A stretch of DNA of 13,553 nucleotides. Source: Ichthyophonus hoferi (Eukaryota; Opisthokonta; Ichthyosporea; Ichthyophonida; Ichthyophonidae). Each line of letters starts with the position of its first letter. The first letter of the stretch is position 1. Shown here one piece after another: positions 11,801 to 13,553 of this stretch. The stretch covers positions 50,284 to 63,836 of the forward strand of contig NAOQ01000209.1 in assembly GCA_002751075.1 (NCBI GenBank), in the 5' to 3' direction. The notes under the pieces are model-generated. The model was not told the DNA's origin. It worked only from the letters and a program-made list of their open reading frames with translations, and did not search any database. The position numbers and the translations under genes were made by a program.

Positions 11801-13168
11801 ATCCATAATGAGTAGCTGCGTTTTTCCTAAGAATGGATTGGACATTACATTAGTAATACTATTATAAAAAGTAACTCTGATGCCCCATTGAGCAATTCAC
11901 AAATTAAAGACCTCGTTAAAAATAAATATTCATAGATAGATATTTTATGAGACTAAATACTGACTATTATTAACCAGTACAATCTCCTTATTATTATAGA
12001 TAGCCTATTACATAGCTATTTAATATTTTAATATTTAATTCAATAAGACCATTCATACTTGTGTTACAGTTAAAATTTAATACCAGGCCCTGTACTAGCC
12101 AATAAGATTGACCCAACACGTACTAAAAGTGAGCTCTGATCTCCTTGTGACCAATGATTTCATTTGGTAAATTTGTCTGAGTACCAATAGAATAGTCGGA
12201 AACAGAAACAGAACGAGCGAAAACGAAATATGTATTTTTGATTAATTAATTAATTCTTAAAATTCAAACTTACCAAGAATTGTAATTGGTTATGCATGTA
12301 CCTTAATATAAACCCCATTATCCCCCTAGAGTACTACTAGCTATCCAGTGAAATACAGGGCGCTATTCCGTATTTAAAGTTAGAAAAATTAGTTATGCCA
12401 CATTCCTGCCCCCACACCCCCATGGGCCATTGGCTACAAGACTACTTAGCCAATCATTGCAAGGTACAGTTGTCATGGATACATTATATGTACGTAACGG
12501 GGTATACACACTACACATACAACTACATACAAGATGAAAGGGTGAATAAGTGGAATATCTAGAAAGAGAAACGACCTATCATTATGACATTCAATCAAGA
12601 CAATTAACGACAGCTAACTATCATGCAGATATATTTCAATACACAGTGATTGGAGATAAATCATCCATGCAAATGTATTCCAATACATAATGATTGGGAA
12701 TAAATCACATACACTTCCTGTACTGTGACCTCAATCTCCTTTTGTACTCTCTTGACGTCATTGGACAGCTCTATATCCACATCAACACCTTCTAGGAACT
12801 GTTAAACCCCCCTCCCATTAGAATTTCACCCACATAGGACCCCCCTGCACTTATAGTCAACAGATATAGAATTCCTCTACCCTCAGAACTCATTTAATAG
12901 TTAAATCTAAATACAAAAATCCACTGGCTTTAATCTCCATGTATATATACATATACTTACTTATATATATATATTATATTATATTGCATTGCATTGTATT
13001 GTATTACATAGTTATTACATATATAAGTTAACAAATATTTCGATATGATAGCTTTAGCACAGAGAGACATATATACAAATAAGAACAAATACAAAGAAAA
13101 ATAAAAATGAAGACAGAAGGTTTGCTTACGATTGAAATAGGTTGACTTTTGAGTTTCGTCCATGCAAT
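87..13168 (-). CDS. BLTP3: BLTP3-family bridge-like lipid transfer protein, 23 exons in window, both ends missing
   Basis: Seen: 23 open exons, each bounded by plausible splice sites on the minus strand, with matching phases at every junction except exon 7/8. The conceptual protein (about 810 residues) keeps, in order, IAWTKLKSQPI, YGFAEKIVDGITV, VDSVLWELTNAQ, MQIDEILTTYYP and HMEGIW. Known: I recall human BLTP3B as having IPWTKLKTHPI, YGFAEKVVEGISV, LDDLLWVLTDSQ, MQLSFTQLTIDYYP and DVWAVYF at the corresponding places. BLTP3 proteins are rod-like, hydrophobic-groove lipid conduits at organelle contacts; SHIP164 acts on endosomal membranes in retrograde traffic and BLTP3A on lysosomes. Inferred: the role in this organism is the same bulk lipid transport. 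One ancestral gene is more likely than a specific A or B orthologue, so the A/B assignment is not made. The start codon lies beyond the right edge and the C-terminal part beyond the left edge. Confidence 0.9.
162..1053 (-). other. Intron 22, unique AT-rich sequence
   Basis: 892 bases with no convincing exon. It has nine or so CCAAT motifs, a small hairpin near 394-416 (AAATTAAAA facing TTTTAATTT), and a GC-richer patch at 200-230. No repeat array and no recognisable transposon. Confidence 0.75.
1054..1164 (-). CDS. BLTP3: BLTP3-like exon 22: LICLYMQNIRLSLLDP strand
   Basis: A 37-codon exon reads LICLYMQNIRLSLLDPTESL, then ELHDRPPLLDVALKNTQ, phase 0. The acceptor is AGTCAG and the donor GTGAGC. 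The first 16 residues align with human SICIGILLRSAELALLLHP. The part after the strand is variable in the family. Confidence 0.85.
1206..1653. repeat. Imperfect direct repeats flanking the 10-bp array
   Basis: A stretch at 1206-1232 (GCCACTGTGTTTATATA at its core) recurs at 1626-1653 as GCCGCTGTGTTTATATA. The two copies bracket the minisatellite, with about 24 of 28 positions alike by eye. Confidence 0.7.
1261..1620. repeat. 10-bp minisatellite, consensus ATAGTAGGAT
   Basis: About 36 tandem decamers in strict 10-base register, mostly ATAGTAGGAT or ATAGTAGGGT with scattered substitutions and almost no indels. It lies in intron 21. Reading frames through it encode long tyrosine/leucine/proline runs that are shadows of the repeat. 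Confidence 0.96.
1995..2060 (-). CDS. BLTP3: BLTP3-like exon 21: KPQYHHIVDLI helix unit
   Basis: A 22-codon exon reads ALNLSLTKPQYHHIVDLITE then LA, phase 0 on both sides, acceptor CCAATCAG, donor GTAAGT. Human BLTP3B has HVSMQINHYQYLLLLFLHES at this place. Its long serine-rich insert before that segment seems absent here, since exon 20 joins directly. Confidence 0.87.
2061..2474 (-). other. Intron 20 with a TA/CATA microsatellite
   Basis: 414 bases. Unusually dense in ATTGG/CCAAT (six between 2060 and 2300). A TATATA-CATACATA tract lies at about 2347-2406. No exon seen. Confidence 0.75.
2475..2573 (-). CDS. BLTP3: BLTP3-like exon 20: PLLEPVDLTI strand
   Basis: A 33-codon exon reads PLLEPVDLTILTHDLTMATN then NTMASLRKRYFHK, with a CTTAATAG acceptor in phase 0 and a GTAGGT donor. 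ANPLPLLEPVDLTIL (with exon 19) aligns with human GRPISFVDSFPLSIW. A second acceptor ten bases on (TTATTAG) would shift phase and was not used. Confidence 0.85.
2694..2717. repeat. (TA)n microsatellite in intron 19
   Basis: About 12 uninterrupted TA units. Confidence 0.95.
2821..2911 (-). CDS. BLTP3: BLTP3-like exon 19: HMEGIWRIELEG strand
   Basis: The exon completes Ile and reads KLGTHMEGIWRIELEGCACD then WQVSPDANPL. The acceptor CTCCAACAG and donor GTGAGT leave phase 0. GIWRIELEGCACDW aligns with human DVWAVYFSQFWIDYEG, a well conserved strand. Its 5' end and the adjoining intron tract appear twice more, decayed, in the intron before it (see the tandem repeat entry). Confidence 0.87.
2871..3235. 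repeat. Three tandem diverged units covering the 5' end of exon 19
   Basis: A block containing CCATATACCTTCCATATG, about 25 bases, then a TTAAAATTAAAATTAAAATTA tract occurs at about 2874, again loosely at about 3020 and at about 3144 (spacing near 143 and 127). Units 1 and 3 agree at roughly three quarters of 58 positions by eye. Unit 1 is the start of exon 19 plus its polypyrimidine tract. Units 2 and 3 read KVTTNMES and KMGAHMKVYG where exon 19 reads KLGTHMEGIW. Confidence 0.65.
2912..3873 (-). other. Intron 18, longest intron
   Basis: 962 bases: the two decayed exon-19-like units, then AT-rich unique sequence from about 3240 with many CCAAT motifs and no array or exon that I can see. Confidence 0.75.
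3874..3966 (-). CDS. BLTP3: BLTP3-like exon 18: Asp/Asn-rich linker
   Basis: After one base completing Glu, the exon reads SKPNENQDNDTDHFPHRSGD then IHIADTIGSS plus two bases. The acceptor AAACAG and donor GTATGT give phase 2 on both sides, agreeing with exons 17 and 19. It is hydrophilic, so probably disordered, and not alignable with the human linker. Confidence 0.76.
4076..4270. repeat. 25-bp AT-rich minisatellite
   Basis: About eight tandem copies of GTATATCCCAATATATATAA followed by ATAAA, some with CTC or TTT for CCC. It fills about half of intron 17 (3967-4345); the rest of that intron is unique AT-rich sequence. Confidence 0.9.
4346..4389 (-). CDS. BLTP3: BLTP3-like exon 17: hydrophilic linker micro-exon
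   Basis: A 44-base exon reads LSHGSKKGKEDDIM plus two bases, from a GCTACAG acceptor to a GTAAGT donor, phase 0 in and phase 2 out. There is no clear counterpart in sequence, but the human protein also has a charged linker here (EIYKGNITPQLNK). Support comes from the splice sites and phase rather than homology. Confidence 0.7.
4538..4666 (-). CDS. BLTP3: BLTP3-like exon 16: LLVSNR ... FVHPRLF segment
   Basis: The 43-codon exon reads ASKLLVSNRAEDPGTVDVFT, then QSRAAFVHPRLFKDGDVHGS and TNK. LLVSNR and HPRLF correspond to human MIATNTR and LHPIFQ. The acceptor is CTCTAG and the donor GTGTGT. Two earlier possible donors (GTGACG, GTACAC) would cut the exon short and are weaker. Confidence 0.86.
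4667..5087 (-). other. Intron 15, unique sequence
   Basis: 421 bases of AT-rich sequence with a few CCAAT motifs and short TATA runs. Nothing else seen. Confidence 0.7.
5088..5150 (-). CDS. BLTP3: BLTP3-like exon 15: VVIPPPKS segment
   Basis: A 21-codon exon reads VVIPPPKSMQQQNRNHILN then LQ, phase 0 in and out. It has a textbook TTTTTCAG acceptor and GTGGGT donor. It follows exon 14 as VIPSEVKSECHQDQPRAISI follows VDGLMLKF in human BLTP3B. The glutamine-rich middle is a loop. Confidence 0.88.
5151..5513 (-). other. Intron 14, unique sequence
   Basis: 363 bases. One plus-strand frame is open across exon 15 and the start of this intron, but it is antisense to a supported exon and has no features of a gene. 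Confidence 0.7.
5514..5603 (-). CDS. BLTP3: BLTP3-like exon 14: VDMDTRIIIMNPS strand
   Basis: A 30-codon exon reads VANVVKRHHVKVNDNDAVDM then DTRIIIMNPS, with a strong TTTTTACAG acceptor and GTATGT donor, phase 0 on both sides. AVDMDTRIIIMNPSVVIP (ending in exon 15) aligns with human HVDVRVDGLMLKFVIPSE. It therefore begins a new channel repeat. Confidence 0.87.
5604..6225 (-). other. Intron 13, unique sequence with a TTAA run
   Basis: 622 bases. A short (TTAA)n run lies at about 5964-5980. No exon, array or element end is visible. Confidence 0.7.
6226..6311 (-). CDS. BLTP3: BLTP3-like exon 13: VYNKKQWDTMINF strand-helix unit
   Basis: After two bases completing Val, the exon reads VYNKKQWDTMINFMALAFKP then QPLPDSCK and a GTAATT donor in phase 0. 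Human BLTP3B has LQFTVDERSILWLNQFLLDL here. The acceptor CCAATCGAAG is unusual (AAG rather than CAG or TAG) but gives the correct phase. Confidence 0.83.
6412..6444. repeat. GA-rich purine tract
   Basis: AAAGAAAGAGAGAGAAAGAG and onward; on the gene strand this is a pyrimidine tract inside intron 12. Confidence 0.85.
6807..7022. repeat. TATA / CATA compound microsatellite
   Basis: Alternating runs of TATATA and ATACATAC with interspersed near-unique bits; a loose higher-order unit (AACATATATATAT) recurs at about 6938 and 6998. Confidence 0.9.
7057..7226 (-). CDS. BLTP3: BLTP3-like exon 12: VTFADYFLKD segment
   Basis: A 170-base exon completes Cys and reads HDIIVMPACHMEETHPEFMR, a serine-rich stretch QPSSPKHSRSNDE, then PVIDVTFADYFLKDPSSNAQ plus one base. 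The acceptor is TATTTATAG and the donor GTGGGT. PVIDVTFADYFLKD aligns with human SAVYIEFTEYYYPDG. The part in between is loop-like and variable, as the corresponding human stretch CRSSPKSMICC is. Confidence 0.88.
7540..7690. repeat. Degenerate 10-bp repeat, ATATCCTACT-like
   Basis: About 13 irregular units such as TATCTTACTA and TATCCTATTA. The reverse complement of the 1261-1620 decamer is ATCCTACTAT, so this looks like the same repeat in the other orientation. It lies in intron 11 (7227-7693); the rest of that intron is unique AT-rich sequence. Confidence 0.75.
7694..7793 (-). CDS. BLTP3: BLTP3-like exon 11: acidic WITN segment
   Basis: The exon completes Arg and reads EYNADEDDWITNTHGMRYTL, then EHSLNESVCKVS plus two bases. 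Its tryptophan sits where human BLTP3B has DSCNHWMYFSDA after DYYPYH. The acceptor ACCCAG is phase 1 and the donor GTATGT phase 2, both matching their neighbours. A weaker acceptor (CTATAG) 17 bases upstream in transcription opens a different frame that soon stops, so it was not used. Confidence 0.84.
8034..8108 (-). CDS. BLTP3: BLTP3-like exon 10: TTYYP motif
   Basis: After two bases completing Gln, the exon reads TDGDRTFPVGIMQIDEILTT then YYPL plus one base. Human BLTP3B has GGAMQLSFTQLTIDYYPYH here, a very clear match. The acceptor is GATCAG and the donor GTAATA. A GTGGGC donor inside the exon was rejected because it would cut out the conserved motif. Confidence 0.88.
8128..8350. repeat. 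TATA-rich tandem repeat with CACTATATA units
   Basis: Roughly 20-bp units of TACACTATATATATA and variants, with a pure TA run near 8265-8292. It occupies half of intron 9 (8109-8542); the remainder is unique AT-rich sequence. Protein-like frames through it are repeat shadows. Confidence 0.9.
8543..8630 (-). CDS. BLTP3: BLTP3-like exon 9: channel strand
   Basis: The exon reads DISVVSGTGADISSSEVKVI then ISSIILRLN plus one base. The acceptor ACCTACAG is phase 0, in agreement with exon 8, and the donor is GTAAGT. SSEVKVIISSIILRLN corresponds to human TSHHLVISHLDLHIC, the strand after the serine-rich linker. Confidence 0.86.
8853..8882. repeat. (TA)n microsatellite in intron 8
   Basis: About 15 TA units. 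The rest of intron 8 (8631-9087) is unique AT-rich sequence with no exon seen. Confidence 0.95.
9088..9429 (-). CDS. BLTP3: BLTP3-like exon 8: long, weakly conserved segment
   Basis: A 114-codon open stretch is the longest exon. It starts VSCIEPLLQQLSLKDITDP, contains a beta-like stretch IDIQMEIELPHILIKYIQPN and a serine-rich tail ending SVSSSLDGKSD, then a GTATGT donor in phase 0. At this place human BLTP3 has a serine/threonine-rich, probably disordered linker, so the beta-like insert is unusual. The acceptor drawn is GTTTAG (phase 0). An in-exon CTGAG acceptor starting at codon 12 would fit the phase left by exon 7 instead. No other protein family was recognised in it. Confidence 0.72.
9539..9727 (-). 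CDS. BLTP3: BLTP3-like exon 7: VDSVLWELTNAQ strand
   Basis: The exon completes a Lys codon from exon 6 and reads 62 codons, including HCSVFVDSVLWELTNAQINT and FFCGLGALVTVTSELATTVT. The first segment matches human KLVLILDDLLWVLTDSQLKA, a typical strand-helix unit of BLTP/VPS13 repeats. The acceptor is TTCCAG and the donor GTAAGT, which leaves two bases over. Exon 8 at its best acceptor expects none, so this boundary is the weakest in the model. An internal GTAACT at about 9605-9610 would give phase 0 but is a poorer donor. Confidence 0.85.
10017..10051. repeat. Self-complementary TA-rich tract
   Basis: ATATAATATATATATTATAT and onward, fully self-complementary, 20 bases beyond the exon 6 donor in intron 6 (9728-10070). 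The remainder of that intron is unique sequence. Confidence 0.85.
10071..10200 (-). CDS. BLTP3: BLTP3-like exon 6: channel beta strands
   Basis: After two bases completing Glu, the exon reads VLMYKQLFLQTITITISPNG and ends VSPNNFSLVLNPVTVKLSTKK plus two bases (the last two stretches separated by a histidine). The acceptor CCAATCACAG gives phase 1 and the donor GTGAGT phase 2. EVLMYKQLFLQTITI aligns with human EVLTFKEINWQMIRI. The NPVTVKLSTKK strand aligns with NQSKIRVTLKRR. A later in-exon acceptor (CTTCAG) was rejected because it breaks the frame from exon 5. Confidence 0.88.
10201..10655 (-). other. Intron 5 with short TA and CATA runs
   Basis: 455 bases. (TA)10 at 10262-10281 and (CATA)n at 10611-10630. 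The tract between is unique; no exon seen. Confidence 0.75.
10656..10708 (-). CDS. BLTP3: BLTP3-like exon 5: short channel segment
   Basis: A 53-base exon completes Gln and reads WKIVELGLTQKMLPNRT plus one base. The acceptor is AACCAG and the donor GTATGG. The tryptophan continues the NxxW site from exon 4, as in human VNANWEHGDLRFTRIQDP. Phase 2 in and phase 1 out agree with exons 4 and 6. Confidence 0.83.
10709..11137 (-). other. Intron 4, unique sequence
   Basis: 429 bases, less AT-rich than neighbouring introns (especially 10910-11060), with no array. I found no splice-flanked frame that fits between exons 4 and 5. Confidence 0.7.
11138..11229 (-). CDS. BLTP3: BLTP3-like exon 4: beta strand before the NxxW motif
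   Basis: The exon reads TPTPAHPTTGPELPQLLIDI then NRLDLHSTNDQ, phase 0 in and phase 2 out. The acceptor is CGCTACAG and the donor GTGGGT; a GTATTA donor four bases on would break the frame into exon 5. FELSQLRIYSVNANW in human BLTP3B aligns with PQLLIDINRLDLHSTNDQW. The proline/threonine-rich start has no human counterpart and is probably a loop. Confidence 0.85.
11298..11470. repeat. Purine-biased GATAA/AAAATA repeat
   Basis: Irregular 5-bp based array (AAGATAAAATAAGATAAAAT and variants) with almost no C on the plus strand. It lies in intron 3 (11230-11708), whose other parts are AT-rich unique sequence. Confidence 0.88.
11709..11826 (-). CDS. BLTP3: BLTP3-like exon 3: YGFAEKIV chorein motif
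   Basis: After one base completing a valine codon, the exon reads KNAATHYGFAEKIVDGITVQ then IKHIRVRCKACDLLINGPI. YGFAEKIVDGITVQIKHIRVR corresponds to human YGFAEKVVEGISVSVNSIVIR, the hallmark strand pair of chorein-type lipid transfer proteins. The acceptor TTCTTAG is clear. The donor is uncertain. GTATCG after codon 39 and a GC donor (AAG followed by GCATGT) at left edge 11739 are both phase 0 and both fit exon 4. The coordinates given use the GT donor. Confidence 0.88.
11827..12712 (-). other. Intron 2, unique AT-rich sequence
   Basis: 886 bases with about ten CCAAT/ATTGG motifs and a TTAA run near 12240. A short near-duplicate (ATATTTCAATACACAGTGATTGG loosely, about 12630) recurs at about 12675. 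No exon is needed: exons 2 and 3 join in frame. Confidence 0.72.
12713..12798 (-). CDS. BLTP3: BLTP3-like exon 2: end of chorein N-terminal region
   Basis: The exon reads FLEGVDVDIELSNDVKRVQK then EIEVTVQE and two bases GT. The acceptor TTTAACAG gives phase 0, matching exon 1. There are two overlapping donors: GTGTAT after codon 28, and the stronger GTATGT two bases on. The second leaves phase 2 and joins exon 3 in frame. The FLEGVDVDIE strand follows the exon 1 motif as SLDKVIMEM does in human BLTP3B. The charged helix-like part is of low conservation. Confidence 0.85.
12961..13010. repeat. TA then ATTGC/ATTGT pentamer tract
   Basis: TATATATATATATTATATTA passes into GCATTGCATTGTATTGTATT. 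It is in intron 1 (12799-13129), which otherwise shows nothing. Confidence 0.85.
13130..13168 (-). CDS. BLTP3: BLTP3-like exon 1: conserved WTKLK motif micro-exon
   Basis: A 39-base exon of 13 codons reads IAWTKLKSQPISI. The acceptor reads CACAG and the donor GTAAGC on the minus strand, phase 0 at both ends. It matches the chorein-domain segment remembered from human BLTP3B as IPWTKLKTHPICL (VPS13 has IPWKNLYTQPVE at the same place), about 70 residues from the N-terminus. Its small size hides it from ORF scans. The motif is so characteristic that it names the family almost alone. Confidence 0.9.
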
Positions 13169-13553
13169 CTGTGAAATACTTGGATGTTATTAACCAATTA
13201 AATGTTTCATATATATGCCTATGATATGTATGGTAATATATGTGCATGTATGTATGTATATATAATAGTATGATAATATACATAATAGTAGTATGGTAGT
13301 ATGCATATATGCATATGGCATCGGGGCTGATCAACCAATCTATGTATATTGTATTGTATGTGTGCTTATAGTCTCTATGTCATCCCACATGGGTGTTTTA
13401 ATTGGTGGAAGTCAGGGGCGCAAGCAAATATACACTATCATTGGTTGAATAACCTTTAATAATACAACATATTATAAAATAGGCTTGTGTATTATACCAT
13501 ACCATACTATACCATACTATACTATATCATACTATACTATACTATACTATACC
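13169..13553 (-). other. Upstream intron, no exon found
   Basis: 385 bases at the right edge. It contains a TATG microsatellite (about 13227-13320) and unique sequence. I looked for the preceding conserved block (a leucine-rich LDLPTWL-like motif) and did not find it, so exon 0 should be to the right. Confidence 0.7.
13491..13553. repeat. ATACC/ATACT pentamer repeat at right edge
   Basis: Tandem TACCATACTA and TATACTATAC units continue to the window end. The unit resembles half of the 7540-7690 decamer. Confidence 0.85.

Noticed and set aside
87-13168. VPS13 or ATG2 instead of BLTP3
   Set aside because: The general strand-helix pattern fits all of them, but WTKLKSQPI, YGFAEKIVDGITV and MQIDEILTTYYP are specifically BLTP3-like as remembered. 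A profile search would settle it.

Overview
The window is a piece of a eukaryotic, probably early-branching invertebrate, genome. It is AT-rich (roughly two thirds A+T by eye), full of micro- and minisatellites, and carries one multi-exon gene split into short exons. A demosponge or similar animal would fit, but nothing here fixes the species.

Almost everything belongs to one minus-strand gene that enters from the right edge and leaves through the left edge. I located 23 coding exons by pairing splice sites, checking intron phase and comparing with remembered human proteins. They read as a BLTP3-family protein (human BLTP3A/UHRF1BP1 and BLTP3B/UHRF1BP1L/SHIP164), a bridge-like lipid transfer protein related to VPS13 and ATG2. 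The strongest anchors are the chorein-region motifs IAWTKLKSQPI (exon 1) and YGFAEKIVDGITV (exon 3), then VDSVLWELTNAQ (exon 7), GIMQIDEILTTYYP (exon 10), a segment in exon 12 and the GIW exon 19. These occur in the same order as in the human proteins. The exons total about 2.4 kb (about 810 codons, about 18% of the window). Exon numbers count only those in this window. The first ~70 residues, including the start codon, should lie to the right, and the C-terminal part, including the coiled coil of the family, to the left.

Layout from right to left (direction of transcription): exons 1-3 (13168-11709) are the rest of the chorein-type N-terminus; exons 4-7 (11229-9539) are beta-rich lipid-channel segments; exon 8 (9429-9088) is large and weakly conserved; exons 9-13 (8630-6226) and 14-16 (5603-4538) are further channel segments; exons 17-18 (4389-3874) are a hydrophilic linker; exons 19-23 (2911-87) continue the channel.

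Introns run from about 110 to 960 bp and hold TA, TATG and GATAA tracts, a 10-bp minisatellite in two or three places and orientations, a 25-bp minisatellite, and what look like two decayed tandem copies of the start of exon 19. CCAAT/ATTGG pentamers are strikingly frequent throughout. I saw no second gene, RNA gene, transposon coding region or virus-like element. The one real uncertainty in the gene model is the exon 7/exon 8 junction, whose phases do not agree at the best splice sites.
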